A stretch of 64,000 bases of DNA from Buchnera aphidicola (Shivaphis celti) (GTDB taxonomy: Bacteria; Pseudomonadota; Gammaproteobacteria; Enterobacterales; Enterobacteriaceae). The DNA lies in assembly GCF_039349365.1 (NCBI RefSeq), contig NZ_CP134977.1, positions 1 to 64,000 on the forward strand. The letters are read 5' to 3'. A program made the position numbers and the translations under genes. The notes beneath the pieces were generated by a model. The model saw only the letters and a program-made list of their open reading frames with translations. It had not been told where the DNA came from and made no database searches. Of this stretch, positions 38,507 through 47,929 are shown in pieces (within the stretch, counting starts at the first letter, position 1; each line of letters starts with the position of its first letter).

Positions 38507-38695
38507 TTAAAACCTTAAATTGATAATGAATGATATAATAAAAAATATTACTTGATCTAGTACCCATAATACAAAAGAAAGTATGACGCTTGAGATAATG
38601 ATAACAACGGTAATTTTTGCCGTATCTTTTTTTTCAGCCCATTGAATTGATTTAATTTCTAATACTAATGATTTTATAAAATTAATTATATTCAT
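38507..38695 (-). CDS. secE: Preprotein translocase SecE, minimal single-helix form
   Basis: SecE clamps the SecY channel. This protein has only 62 residues against 127 in E. coli. It matches the essential C-terminal part: an amphipathic helix (FIKSLVLEIKSIQWAEKKD) and one membrane helix (about 28–50, VVIIISSVILSFVLWVLDQV), then SFIINLRF (E. coli SFITGLRF). The two N-terminal membrane helices of enterobacterial SecE are gone, giving the size found in many other bacteria. No upstream frame restores them. tufB, which precedes secE in E. coli, is missing. Confidence 0.93.
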   Translation of the reverse strand: MNIINFIKSLVLEIKSIQWAEKKDTAKITVVIIISSVILSFVLWVLDQVIFFIISFIINLRF

Positions 38696-38851
38696 TTTGA
38701 TATTGTTAAAATTTATTTACTATATTGAATTTCTATATTAACAGAATTTTTTATAATATCATATTTATATATTTTATTTTTATAGATAATAATTTGATTT
38801 TATATAAATCATTTTTTGGAAGGATAGTAGTTAATTATAGAAAATGAATTT

Positions 38852-38926
38852 TGCTGATACCCAGAATCGAACTGGGGACCTCACCCTTACCAAGGGTGTG
38901 CTCTAACCTAACTGAGCCATATCAGC
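38852..38926 (-). tRNA. tRNA-Thr (GGU)
   Basis: The minus strand begins GCTGATATGGCTCAGTTAGG. The anticodon arm is CACCCTTGGTAAGGGTG with anticodon GGT, the T-arm contains GTTCGATTC, and the acceptor closes with TATCAGC. The discriminator is A and CCA is not encoded. It corresponds to E. coli thrT, last of a four-tRNA cluster. Confidence 0.96.
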
Positions 38927-38938
38927 TTGATAATTTTA

Positions 38939-39010
38939 AGCGGACAGCGGGAATCGAACCCGCATTATTAGCTTGGAAGGCTAAAGTAATAGCCGTTATA
39001 CCATGTCCGC
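38939..39010 (-). tRNA. tRNA-Gly (UCC)
   Basis: The minus strand begins GCGGACATGGTATAACGGC. The anticodon arm TTTAGCCTTCCAAGCTAAT carries TCC, the T-arm is CGGGTTCGATTCCCG, and the acceptor closes with GTCCGC. The discriminator is T, as expected for glycine tRNA. CCA is not encoded. It corresponds to glyT. Confidence 0.96.
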
Positions 39011-39022
39011 AACAGTATTTTT

Positions 39023-39105
39023 TGGTGGAGGAAGGATTCGAACCTTCGAAGTCAGTAGACGGCAGATTTACAGTCTGCTCCCTTTAGCCGCTCGGGAACT
39101 CCACC
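39023..39105 (-). tRNA. tRNA-Tyr (GUA)
   Basis: This is a class II tRNA of 83 bases with a long variable arm. It begins GGTGGAGTTCCCGAGCGGC, the anticodon arm GCAGACTGTAAATCTGC carries GTA, the T-arm is AAGGTTCGAATCCTT, and the discriminator is A. CCA is not encoded. It corresponds to tyrU. Confidence 0.97.
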
Positions 39106-39115
39106 TAATTTTTTT

Positions 39116-39188
<73 letters not shown>

Positions 39189-39211
39189 AATATTGTATTG
39201 GCCCTTCTAAT

Positions 39212-39240
39212 ATAATACTTTTAGATGTAAAAATATGCAA
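39212..39240 (-). promoter_or_regulatory. Sigma-70 promoter of the thrU–rpoC unit
   Basis: On the minus strand TTGCAT (39235–39240) is followed after exactly 17 bases by TATTAT (39212–39217). Between the −10 and the expected start is GAAGGGCC, a GC-rich discriminator standing out in an A/T background. Stable-RNA promoters under stringent control in E. coli have such discriminators. The leader before thrU is only about 15 bases. Confidence 0.7.
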
Positions 39241-39352
39241 CATGAAATTTCATATTTTTATATATATTTTTTACTGTATAGTATTTTACATATATTATAG
39301 AAAATATAGTACAAATTTATGTTTGTATATTTTAAAAATTTATATAATATCA

Positions 39353-39361
39353 TGGTATGAT
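39353..39361 (+). promoter_or_regulatory. Candidate extended −10 promoter of metF
   Basis: TGGTATGAT lies 39 bases before the metF ATG, inside an interrupted palindrome (ATATCAT-GGT-ATGATAT, 39347–39363). The 13 bases CATGGTATGATAT are identical to those at the yqhA promoter (26581–26593). No −35 hexamer is evident. Confidence 0.45.
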
Positions 39362-39400
39362 ATATTTATTTTTTATTTTTTATATTAAGTATATTATATT

Positions 39401-40285
39401 ATGAATATTTTAAATAAGTATAATGATTTTTTACAACAAAAAAAATCTGATCTTTCATCAGATATTAGTTTTTCATTTGAATTGTTTCCACCGAAAGACT
39501 TTCATCAAAAAAATAATAATTTTTTATCTTGTATTAATAAATTGAGTTTATTTAATCCAACATTTATCTCAGTGACATGTACAGCTAAAAATAATGTTTG
39601 TAATGATTATACTTATAATGCTATTCGGAATATTCCGAAAAAATTAAATTTAAACGTTGCTCCACATATAACATGTATAAATAAAAGTGAGGAAGAATTA
39701 ACAAGTCTTGCGCATCGTTATTGGAATGATGGTATTAAAAGTGTTATTGCATTGCGGGGAGATAATTTTCTTAATTCTAACAGAAAATGTTATGCATATG
39801 ATTTAGTAGTTTTGCTCAAACAAGTTGCTAATTTTGATATTTCAGTTGCAGCATATCCTGAAGGTCATCCTGAAGCAATTAATAAAAAAATTGATTTAAT
39901 GCATTTAAAAAGAAAAATTGATTGTGGAGCAAATAGAGCAATTACTCAGTTTTTTTTTGATGTTGATAAATATTTACGATTTAGGGATGAATGTGTTCAT
40001 ATTGGTATTGATGTAGATATTATACCAGGAATTTTACCCATTACCAATTTTCATCAACTAAAAAGGTTTGTTAGTATAACAAATGTTAATCTGCCAGATT
40101 GGTTGATTAATTTATTTTTACATATTCATGAACAGGATGTTGTTGTAAGTCAAATGATTGGATTAATTATTTGTGTTCAAATGATACAACGGTTATGCCT
40201 AGAAGGTGTAAAAAGCTTTCATTTTTATACTTTAAATCATTATGAATCTGTTTATTCTTTATGTTCTACTTTAAAAAAATTATGA
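39401..40285 (+). CDS. metF: Methylenetetrahydrofolate reductase
   Basis: MetF is the flavoprotein that reduces 5,10-methylene-THF to 5-methyl-THF, the methyl donor for MetE (22614–24890). It has 294 residues (E. coli 296). FSFELFPPKD near residue 25, ISVTCTA, IALRGD, VAAYPEGHPEA and GANRAITQFFFD are the folate- and FAD-site blocks of the family. No good ribosome binding site precedes the ATG. It is divergent from the thrU tRNA operon and is followed 83 bases later by argB; argE and argC, which lie here in related genomes, are absent. Confidence 0.97.
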   Translation: MNILNKYNDFLQQKKSDLSSDISFSFELFPPKDFHQKNNNFLSCINKLSLFNPTFISVTCTAKNNVCNDYTYNAIRNIPKKLNLNVAPHITCINKSEEELTSLAHRYWNDGIKSVIALRGDNFLNSNRKCYAYDLVVLLKQVANFDISVAAYPEGHPEAINKKIDLMHLKRKIDCGANRAITQFFFDVDKYLRFRDECVHIGIDVDIIPGILPITNFHQLKRFVSITNVNLPDWLINLFLHIHEQDVVVSQMIGLIICVQMIQRLCLEGVKSFHFYTLNHYESVYSLCSTLKKL

Positions 40286-40368
40286 TGTGATTTTTTTTAA
40301 ATTTTATATAATTTGTTATTTTTTATATTATTTTTTTTATTATAAACATTTTAATAGAGTAATTAACG

Positions 40369-41148
40369 ATGAATGATATTTTAGTTTTAAAGTTAGGTGG
40401 CATGTTTTTGCATAGTGATACTGCTATTCATAATTTTTTTACTTGTTTAAAAGATTTATACAAAAGAAAAAATAAAAAAATTTTGATTGTACATGGAGGA
40501 GAATTTTTGGCAAAAAAAATTTTTTATAATACAACTGTTTTAAAAGAAAATGATTTTTTTGCTAATTATAGTTACGAAAATAATATTAATAATTATCATA
40601 AAGTTAGTATTTTCCATGGAATAATTAATAGTTTTCTTTTAAAGTATGCTAATCTTTATGATATTCCTGTTATTGGATTACGTTGTACTGATGAAAATAT
40701 GATAGTTATTAAAAAAAAAGTTGGTACCAATGATTTTGATTTTCATTTAAATTCTAGGAAATTATTGGAATATTTTCTAGATCGTCAAGTTATTCCAATT
40801 ATTAGTCCCTGTGGAATTACTCAAGATAATTTGTTAATTAATCTTGATTCCGATATAGTTTCTATGTTATTAACGAAATTATTGTATTCCAAATTAATCG
40901 TGTTAACTGATGTCAGTGGTGTGTTGAATGGAAAGGGAAGAGAAATTAAACAGTTAAATTTATATGATTCTGATAGGTTAATTAGGGAAGGAGTAATTAA
41001 TCAAGGAATGATTGTTAAAGTACAATCTGCACTTGAAGCTGCTAAATATACGAAAAATGTAGTTAAAATTACTAGTTGGTTGAATTTATCAACATTGAAG
41101 CAAATTTTTTATAATGATACTATTGGAACTTCTATATTATATGAATAA
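40369..41148 (+). CDS. argB: Diverged acetylglutamate kinase-like protein
   Basis: ArgB phosphorylates N-acetylglutamate in the second step of arginine synthesis. The 259-residue frame has the E. coli length and fold pattern. Lys8 of the KLGG motif, the Asn and the following Asp in LINLDSDIVS (E. coli Asn158 and Asp162), VLTDVSGVLNGKG, and the lysine of GMIVKVQSALEAA (E. coli Lys217) are present. Two substrate-site elements are not. The NGLRVT loop with Arg66, which holds the substrate carboxylate, is replaced by a Tyr/Asn-rich stretch near residues 61–75. VHGGG has become VHGGE. No argC or argE accompanies it. It may be decaying, or may have changed substrate. Identity as an argB descendant rests on similarity and on the argG–argH context. 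Confidence 0.85.
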   Translation: MNDILVLKLGGMFLHSDTAIHNFFTCLKDLYKRKNKKILIVHGGEFLAKKIFYNTTVLKENDFFANYSYENNINNYHKVSIFHGIINSFLLKYANLYDIPVIGLRCTDENMIVIKKKVGTNDFDFHLNSRKLLEYFLDRQVIPIISPCGITQDNLLINLDSDIVSMLLTKLLYSKLIVLTDVSGVLNGKGREIKQLNLYDSDRLIREGVINQGMIVKVQSALEAAKYTKNVVKITSWLNLSTLKQIFYNDTIGTSILYE

Positions 41149-41160
41149 TGGGTAATCAAT

Positions 41161-42369
41161 ATGAACAATGTAAAAATTAATAAAACAGTTGTTTTAGCTT
41201 ATTCCGGTGGTTTAGATACATCAGTAATTATACCGTGGATTAAAGAAAATTATTCATTTGATGTTATAGCATTTGTTGCAAATATTGGACAATCTGCATG
41301 TGATTTAGATGGTATTGCAGAAAAAGCTATGCATTCTGGAGCAAAAGATTGTTACATTGTAGATTTACAGGAAAAATTTATTAAAGATTATATTTTTCCT
41401 GTATTGAGCACCGGTGCATTATATGAAGGACAGTATTTATTGGGAACAGCTATGGCTCGTCCAGTAATTGCCAAGGAACAAGTTAAGTTAGCATTACAAA
41501 CAAACTCTATTGCTGTATGCCATGGAGCAACTGGAAAGGGTAATGATCAAGTAAGATTTGAGATGGCTTATGCTGCTTTAGCTCCTGAATTACAGGTATT
41601 ATCTCCATGGAGAGAATGGAAATTTTCATCCCGAGAAGAGTTATTAATATATTTAAAAGAACGTAATATTAGTACCACTGCTACTAAAGAAAAAATATAT
41701 AGTCGAGATGAAAATATTTGGCATATTTCTACAGAAGGAGGTATTTTAGAAGATCCATGGAATATAACTGATCAAAATTGTTGGGCTTGGACTACCGATC
41801 CTGTACATGCTATCAATCAACCTGAAAATATTACTATAGAATTTAAAAACGGTTATCCAATTTCATTAAATGAAGAAAAAATGAATTTAGTGCAATTATT
41901 AAATAACTTAAATTCTTATGGTTCGAAGCATGGTATTGGTCGAGTTGATATTATAGAAAATCGATTAATTGGAATTAAATCTAGAGGATGTTATGAAACA
42001 CCAGGTGGAACTATTTTAGTTACTGCAATGCGAGCAATTGAGCAATTAGTTTTAGATCGTAATAGTTTGCATTGGAGAGAATTACTTGGGTTAAAAATGG
42101 CAAATATAGTATATGATGGATTATGGTTTACTCCTATTCGAAAGTCTGTACAATGTGCTGCTAGTACATTTTTTAATATGTTAAGCGGGAAGGTAGTATT
42201 ACAATTATACAAAGGCAATGTTACTGTTTTAAGAAAATTTTCTGAAAATTCATTATATTCTCAAGAATTTGCGACTTTTGGCGAAGATACTGTATATAAT
42301 CATCATGATGCTCAAGGATTTATTAATTTATTTTCATTGTCTTCAAAAATTCAATCTCGAAAAAAATAA
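41161..42369 (+). CDS. argG: Argininosuccinate synthase
   Basis: ArgG joins citrulline and aspartate with ATP to form argininosuccinate. It has 402 residues. The ATP pyrophosphatase loop AYSGGLDTS is at 13–21, GATGKGNDQVRFE is the substrate/ATP site, and STEGGILEDPW and GRVDIIENRLIGIKSRG are conserved. It starts 12 bases after argB and is followed by argH. It is well conserved, in contrast to the diverged argB beside it. Confidence 0.97.
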   Translation: MNNVKINKTVVLAYSGGLDTSVIIPWIKENYSFDVIAFVANIGQSACDLDGIAEKAMHSGAKDCYIVDLQEKFIKDYIFPVLSTGALYEGQYLLGTAMARPVIAKEQVKLALQTNSIAVCHGATGKGNDQVRFEMAYAALAPELQVLSPWREWKFSSREELLIYLKERNISTTATKEKIYSRDENIWHISTEGGILEDPWNITDQNCWAWTTDPVHAINQPENITIEFKNGYPISLNEEKMNLVQLLNNLNSYGSKHGIGRVDIIENRLIGIKSRGCYETPGGTILVTAMRAIEQLVLDRNSLHWRELLGLKMANIVYDGLWFTPIRKSVQCAASTFFNMLSGKVVLQLYKGNVTVLRKFSENSLYSQEFATFGEDTVYNHHDAQGFINLFSLSSKIQSRKK

Positions 42370-42442
42370 AATTAATATCTTTTATAATGAATTAATGTAT
42401 TTTATTTTTTATTTTTTTTATTAACTTAAAGGTTTAGTAAGT

Positions 42443-43846
42443 ATGAATTCTGATAATCCAAAGTTATGGGGGGGGAGATTTTTTAAAAAATCTCATCCGT
42501 TGTTTCAGAGATTTAATAATTCTTTGTCTATTGACTATCGTTTAGCAAAATATGATATTCTAGGTTCTATTGCATGGTCAAAATCTCTTTTAGAATGTCG
42601 TGTTTTGACAGTAAAAGAACAAAAAAGTATTGAAGATGCATTATATGTTTTACTGAAAAAAGTTTCTAGCAAACCTGATATAATGTTAAATAGTCAGTGT
42701 GAAGATATACATAGTTGGGTGGAATATAAATTAATTAATATGATTGGTACATTAGGGAAAAAATTGCATACCGGTCGTAGTAGAAATGATCAAGTTGCTA
42801 CTAGTTTAAAACTATGGTGTAAAGATTCTATATATAATTTAATTTTATACTTGCAAAAGATACAGTATACGTTTATTTTACAAGCAGAAATTTCTTTTAA
42901 ATATATTATGCCTGGTTATACTCATTTGCAAAGAGCACAACCAATTACATTTTCATTTTGGTGCTTGGCATATTTTGAAATGTTTAAAAGAGATGAGGAA
43001 CGATTAACAAATTTATTATCTCGAATCAATATTAGTCCATTAGGATCTGGAGCATTGTCAGGTACTTTTTGTGCGATTGATCGTGACAAATTAGCTACTT
43101 ATATGGGATTTGGTGATTCTACATATAATAGTTTAGATGCTGTTTCTGATCGTGATTATGTGATTGAATTGTTATCTATTGCCTCAATTAGTATGATGCA
43201 TTTGTCAAGATTTGCAGAGGATTTAATTTTTTTTAATTCTAATGAAGCAAATTTTATAGAATTGTCTGATTATGTTACTTCTGGTTCTTCTTTAATGCCA
43301 CAAAAAAAAAATCCAGATGCATTAGAATTAATTCGAGGGAAAACAGGAAGAGTGTATGGTTCTTTAATTAGTATGCTTGTTTTATTAAAAGGTTTACCGT
43401 TATCTTATAATAAAGATATGCAGGAAGATAAAGAAATTTTATTTGGATCAATTGAGATTTGGGAAAATTCTTTGAATATTGCAGAATTAGTTTTACAAAC
43501 TATACGAATTAATTCACAACATTGTTTAAAAATTGCAAAACATGGTTATTCAAATGCAACAGAATTAACAGATTATTTAGTAAAGAAAGGTATGTCATTT
43601 AGGGAATCACATCACGTTGTTGGTAAAATAGTACTAGAAGCAATAGATAAAAAATCATTTTTAGAAGATTTATCTATTGAAGTTTTTCAAAAATACACTC
43701 CTTTATTTCAAGATGATGTATATGAAAAATTAAGTTTACTTTCTTGTATTAATAGTAAAACTTCTAAGGGAGGTGTATCATTTCATCAAGTATTGTCATC
43801 TATTAAGAATATTAAAAATAAATTACATGAAAATATTTTTTCATAA
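42443..43846 (+). CDS. argH: Argininosuccinate lyase
   Basis: ArgH splits argininosuccinate into arginine and fumarate. It has 467 residues (E. coli 457). [20 protein letters not shown] opens the protein. [33 protein letters not shown] and the fumarase/ASL signature [16 protein letters not shown] are intact, including the catalytic serine loop. It is the last gene of the metF–argBGH run and ends before a bidirectional hairpin shared with rpoD. Confidence 0.97.
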   Translation: MNSDNPKLWGGRFFKKSHPLFQRFNNSLSIDYRLAKYDILGSIAWSKSLLECRVLTVKEQKSIEDALYVLLKKVSSKPDIMLNSQCEDIHSWVEYKLINMIGTLGKKLHTGRSRNDQVATSLKLWCKDSIYNLILYLQKIQYTFILQAEISFKYIMPGYTHLQRAQPITFSFWCLAYFEMFKRDEERLTNLLSRINISPLGSGALSGTFCAIDRDKLATYMGFGDSTYNSLDAVSDRDYVIELLSIASISMMHLSRFAEDLIFFNSNEANFIELSDYVTSGSSLMPQKKNPDALELIRGKTGRVYGSLISMLVLLKGLPLSYNKDMQEDKEILFGSIEIWENSLNIAELVLQTIRINSQHCLKIAKHGYSNATELTDYLVKKGMSFRESHHVVGKIVLEAIDKKSFLEDLSIEVFQKYTPLFQDDVYEKLSLLSCINSKTSKGGVSFHQVLSSIKNIKNKLHENIFS

Positions 43847-43880
43847 AATATTGCTTTTCATAGTGTTTAAAATTTAATTT

Positions 43881-43905
43881 AGCTTCCATATTTTAACAGG
43901 AAGCT
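43881..43905. terminator. Bidirectional hairpin between argH and rpoD
   Basis: AGCTTCC (43881–43887) pairs with GGAAGCT (43899–43905), with ATTTTAT following on the plus side and AAATTAAATTTT on the minus side. It lies between two convergent genes and could serve both. Confidence 0.6.
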
Positions 43906-43925
43906 ATTTTATACAATCAATATAT

Positions 43926-45698
43926 TTAATCATCTAAAAAATTTTTTAAAATTTCCGAACGACTTGGATGACGTAATTTTCTTAATGCTTTGGCTTCAAT
44001 TTGTCTAATTCGTTCTCTTGTTACAGAGAATTGTTTTCCTACTTCTTCTAAAGTATGATCAGTATGCATATCAATTCCAAAACGCATTTTTAATACTTTT
44101 GCTTCTCTGGGAGTCAGAGCTGATAATATATTATATGTTGCAACTCTTAAGCTGTCTGTTGTAGCTAAGTTAATTGGTAATTCTAAATTTGTGTCTTCTA
44201 TAAAATCACTTAATTGTGAATCATCATCATCTCCGATTGGTGTTTCCATAGATATTGGTTCTTTTGCAATTTTTAATACCTTTCTGATTTTTTCTTCTGG
44301 AATAAGCATTCTTGTAGATAGTTCTTCTGGTGTTGGTTCTCTTCCTATTTCTTGTAATATTTGTCTAGAAATTCGATTTAATTTATTAATTGTTTCAATC
44401 ATATGTACTGGTATTCTAATTGTTCTTGCTTGATCTGCAATAGATCTTGTAATTGCTTGACGAATCCACCATGTTGCATAGGTTGAAAATTTATATCCTC
44501 TTTTATATTCGAATTTTTCTACTGCTTTCATTAATCCAATATTTCCTTCTTGAATTAAATCTAAGAATTGTAATCCTCTATTAGTATATTTTTTTGCTAT
44601 TGAAATCACTAATCGCAAATTTGCCTCAATCATTTCTTTTTTAGCTTGTTTAGCTCTTGTGTCTCCAATGATCATTCTTTTGTGAATATTTTTAATTTCT
44701 TGTATAAATAGTCCTGTTTCTTGTTCAATTTGTTCTAGGTTTTGTATAATTAAAAATATGTTTATTTTTATTTTTATAATTTTTTTAGACCATGTTGTAT
44801 GCATTTTACATGCATTGTAAAACCATTTTTTATTTGTTTCATTTCCAACAAATAACTGTAAAAATATTGACTTTGGCATTTTGCATTTTTCTACACATAA
44901 TTGCATAATTTTTTTTTCTTCTAGACGAATTCTTTGGATCATATGTCGCATGTTACTAATTAGATATTCAAATTGCTTAGGAACAAGTTTAAATTGTTTA
45001 AATATTTTTGATAATTTATTAATTTCCTGTTTTGCTGCTTGATTGTTACGGTTTTTTTTGTTAATGATGTGATTAGTTTTAATATATTGTTTTTTTAAAT
45101 TTAGAAATAATTGTTTAGCTACTATTGGATCAATTTCATATTCATCAATATTAGTATTTATTTTATTTTTACTTAATTGAATATCTTTAATACACGGGTT
45201 ACTAAATCCTGTAATTACATCAGATAGTCTTATTTGTCCTGTTTTAACACGTTCATATTGATTCAGTAAATATACAATTGCTTCCGGATATTCTGATACT
45301 GAGGATTGTATTTGATTCATTCCTTCTTCTATTTTTTTTGCAATATGAATTTCTCCTTCTCTTGTTAATAATTCTACAGTTCCCATTTCTCTCATGTACA
45401 TTCGGACAGGATCGGTTGTTCTTCCTATATCAACTTCGGATTCAGATAATATATGATTAATTTCGTTTGTTTCCGGTGTATGAATATTATCTGTATTTAA
45501 ATTTAGAGTGTTATTTTTTGGAATTTTATCAATTACTTGAATTCCCATATCGTTTATCATTTGGATGATATCTTCAATTTGTTCAGAGTGAATAACTTCT
45601 TGTGATAAAAAATTGTGAATATCAATGTAAGTTAAATATCCTTGCGCTTTTCCATGAATAATAAGTAATTTAATTTGTATTTGAGGATTTTGCTCCAT
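43926..45698 (-). CDS. rpoD: RNA polymerase primary sigma factor (sigma-70)
   Basis: RpoD is the housekeeping sigma factor. It has 590 residues (E. coli 613). Region 1.2 reads [20 protein letters not shown], and region 2 has [19 protein letters not shown] and [15 protein letters not shown]. Region 4.2 is [20 protein letters not shown]. The non-conserved insert between 1.2 and 2 (about 190–330) is lysine/isoleucine rich and shortened. It is the last gene of the rpsU–dnaG–rpoD macromolecular synthesis operon. Extended −10 promoters common in this window need region 3.0, which is present. Confidence 0.98.
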   Translation of the reverse strand: MEQNPQIQIKLLIIHGKAQGYLTYIDIHNFLSQEVIHSEQIEDIIQMINDMGIQVIDKIPKNNTLNLNTDNIHTPETNEINHILSESEVDIGRTTDPVRMYMREMGTVELLTREGEIHIAKKIEEGMNQIQSSVSEYPEAIVYLLNQYERVKTGQIRLSDVITGFSNPCIKDIQLSKNKINTNIDEYEIDPIVAKQLFLNLKKQYIKTNHIINKKNRNNQAAKQEINKLSKIFKQFKLVPKQFEYLISNMRHMIQRIRLEEKKIMQLCVEKCKMPKSIFLQLFVGNETNKKWFYNACKMHTTWSKKIIKIKINIFLIIQNLEQIEQETGLFIQEIKNIHKRMIIGDTRAKQAKKEMIEANLRLVISIAKKYTNRGLQFLDLIQEGNIGLMKAVEKFEYKRGYKFSTYATWWIRQAITRSIADQARTIRIPVHMIETINKLNRISRQILQEIGREPTPEELSTRMLIPEEKIRKVLKIAKEPISMETPIGDDDDSQLSDFIEDTNLELPINLATTDSLRVATYNILSALTPREAKVLKMRFGIDMHTDHTLEEVGKQFSVTRERIRQIEAKALRKLRHPSRSEILKNFLDD

Positions 45699-45780
45699 AA
45701 ATAAATACCTATTGAATTGTTTATGATAGATACATGTAATAAAAAAATATAATTTATTTTTTTTATTTTTACAAGATATA

Positions 45781-47517
45781 TTATTTATTTTTAGCGATGG
45801 TTTTATTAATTAGCCATAATATATTTTTTTCTGTTTTATTAATTTTTTTTAAACGATCTTTAATAATTAATTTATTGTATTTTTTTATTAATGTTGTATG
45901 ATATATTTTTTTTATTATTTGAATAAAAGTAATTTTTATATTTTTTTTATTGATCATATTTTTCAGACATGATAATTGTTTAATAATATTAATATTTTTT
46001 TTTTTTCTATATATTTCAATAATTTGTCCTGTATGATTACAGTTGTATTTTTTGCATATATTAAATATTTCTATAAAGAACTTTATTCCTTTAATATTAA
46101 TTTTTTTTAGCTCGTTCATATGATATGGAATACACAGATGTAATACAGGATATTGTATAATTAAACTCATTAGTATACGGATATTGTTTAACTTGTAATT
46201 ATGAGTATAATTTTTTTTTTTTTTTGTATAAAAAATTTGATTTAATCTTATTTCATCTGTAATACCTATTATATTTCCTAATTTTTGTTTTAAAGAAATC
46301 TTAATATATGGATCATTAATTTTGTTTATTAAAGGTATCGTTATATGTAATATTTTAGCTTTATCACTTATTGAATACAAGTGCATTTTCTTAAAAATAA
46401 TTTTAATAAAACAATCTAAAATATTTTTTGCATATTGAATTTTTTTTAAAAAATAATTTTTTCCCTTGCTATGAATAGTACTGTCAGGATCTTCTCCTGG
46501 GGAAAGAAATATAAATTTTACACTTTTTTGATGATTTACATAAGGCAATATATTTTTAAAGGTTTTCCAAATTGCTATTTTACCAGCTTTATCTCCATCA
46601 TAACAATATATTAATTGATCAGTAAATTTAAATAACATACTAATTTGATATTTTGTAATTATAGTACCTAATAATGCTACTACATTATAAATTTTATATT
46701 GTGTTAATGAAATAACATCGAAGTATCCTTCAACAATTAAGATATATGGTGGTTTTTTAATTTTATCAATTTTATCAATTCCATATACGTTATGACTTTT
46801 ATTAAAAATTGTTGTTGTAGGTGAATTAATATATTTTGGTTCATATTGATAGATTGATCGACCGCCAAATCCTATAACTTTTCCAAATTGATTTTTTATC
46901 GGAAATATGATTCTATATTGTAATGTATCATATGGAATATTATTTTTTATTTTTAATAATCCTTCTTTTTCTAAAATAGGAATATATTTTTTTTTGTTCG
47001 ATAGAATATTGTTTAATATACAAAATTTATGATGACAATATCCAATTTGAAATTCATTAATCATTTTAGAATTGATATTTCTTTTTTTTAGATATATTTT
47101 TGCCAAATATGAGTGATTGAATTGAATATTTTTGTGATATATATATGATATTTTTTTTAGAACATGATACTGATTAATTTGATTAATATATTCTTTTTGA
47201 TTAGTAGTTTTTTTTTTGTATTGAGTAATTTTTATTCCTGTGATTTTTGCCAGTGTTTGAATGCTTTCTACAAAAGATATTTTTTCGTATTGCATTAAAA
47301 AATCTATTACATTACCGTGTATTTTGCAACCAAAGCAGTAAAAATATTGTTTATGATGATACACTGTAAATGAAGGTTTACTTTCCTGATGAAATGGACA
47401 AACAGCGCTATAGTTTTTCCCTGTTTTTTTTATTTCTATTTTTGATTGTATAACTTCTAATATATCTGTTTTTTCTAATATTTCATTTATATATTTTTTT
47501 TTTATAAAAATATGCAT
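45781..47517 (-). CDS. dnaG: DNA primase
   Basis: DnaG makes the RNA primers for replication. It has 578 residues (E. coli 581). The N-terminal CHC2-type zinc finger has Cys40, His43, Cys61 and Cys64 ([11 protein letters not shown] and CFGCKIHG). [20 protein letters not shown] starts the RNA-polymerase core, and the TOPRIM domain carries [10 protein letters not shown] and [10 protein letters not shown]. The C-terminal helicase-binding domain is lysine-rich and strongly diverged. It sits between rpsU and rpoD. Confidence 0.97.
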   Translation of the reverse strand: MHIFIKKKYINEILEKTDILEVIQSKIEIKKTGKNYSAVCPFHQESKPSFTVYHHKQYFYCFGCKIHGNVIDFLMQYEKISFVESIQTLAKITGIKITQYKKKTTNQKEYINQINQYHVLKKISYIYHKNIQFNHSYLAKIYLKKRNINSKMINEFQIGYCHHKFCILNNILSNKKKYIPILEKEGLLKIKNNIPYDTLQYRIIFPIKNQFGKVIGFGGRSIYQYEPKYINSPTTTIFNKSHNVYGIDKIDKIKKPPYILIVEGYFDVISLTQYKIYNVVALLGTIITKYQISMLFKFTDQLIYCYDGDKAGKIAIWKTFKNILPYVNHQKSVKFIFLSPGEDPDSTIHSKGKNYFLKKIQYAKNILDCFIKIIFKKMHLYSISDKAKILHITIPLINKINDPYIKISLKQKLGNIIGITDEIRLNQIFYTKKKKNYTHNYKLNNIRILMSLIIQYPVLHLCIPYHMNELKKINIKGIKFFIEIFNICKKYNCNHTGQIIEIYRKKKNINIIKQLSCLKNMINKKNIKITFIQIIKKIYHTTLIKKYNKLIIKDRLKKINKTEKNILWLINKTIAKNK

Positions 47518-47545
47518 AATGCTTGATTATTTAATGGAATTACAT

Positions 47546-47575
47546 GACCGTGCTATAAAAAAATTAAGTACGGTC
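47546..47575 (-). terminator. Hairpin between rpsU and dnaG
   Basis: GACCGT (47546–47551) pairs with ACGGTC (47570–47575), with two more pairs inside the loop. E. coli has an internal terminator and RNA processing site at this point, which lowers dnaG relative to rpsU. The equivalent role here is inference from position. Confidence 0.5.
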
Positions 47576-47609
47576 TATTATAAAATTGATATTCTTATAT
47601 TGTAATATA

Positions 47610-47825
47610 TTAATAAAGTCTTGTGCGACGCGCGTTTTCTCTTAAATTTTTTTTAATTAATCTTTTAATAGCAGAGGCTTTTGCTCTTTTTCTTTGTGTT
47701 GTAGGTTTTTCATAAAATTCTCTTCTTCTTATTTCAGATAATACCCCGGATTTTTCACAAGATCTTTTAAATCTTCTTAAAGCTATATCAAATGGTTCAT
47801 TTTCTCTAATTTTTATAGCTGGCAT
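47610..47825 (-). CDS. rpsU: 30S ribosomal protein S21
   Basis: S21 is a small basic protein of the 30S subunit needed for initiation on natural mRNAs. It has 71 residues, the E. coli length, beginning [20 protein letters not shown] and continuing [20 protein letters not shown]. The arginine-rich tail ([12 protein letters not shown]) is intact and nearly identical to E. coli. It is the first gene of rpsU–dnaG–rpoD and is divergent from tsaD, also as in E. coli. Confidence 0.98.
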   Translation of the reverse strand: MPAIKIRENEPFDIALRRFKRSCEKSGVLSEIRRREFYEKPTTQRKRAKASAIKRLIKKNLRENARRTRLY

Positions 47826-47929
47826 AATGTTTCCTTTTATTTTTTTTTTGAATTTTATATATGATATAATTATTATATATTATATAAATTGTAATCGTAA
47901 ATAAAAAAAATTATAACAAAATAGGTTGT

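Noticed and set aside
38851-39087. Open frame of 78 codons on the plus strand
   Set aside because: It lies entirely over the antisense of three tRNA genes.
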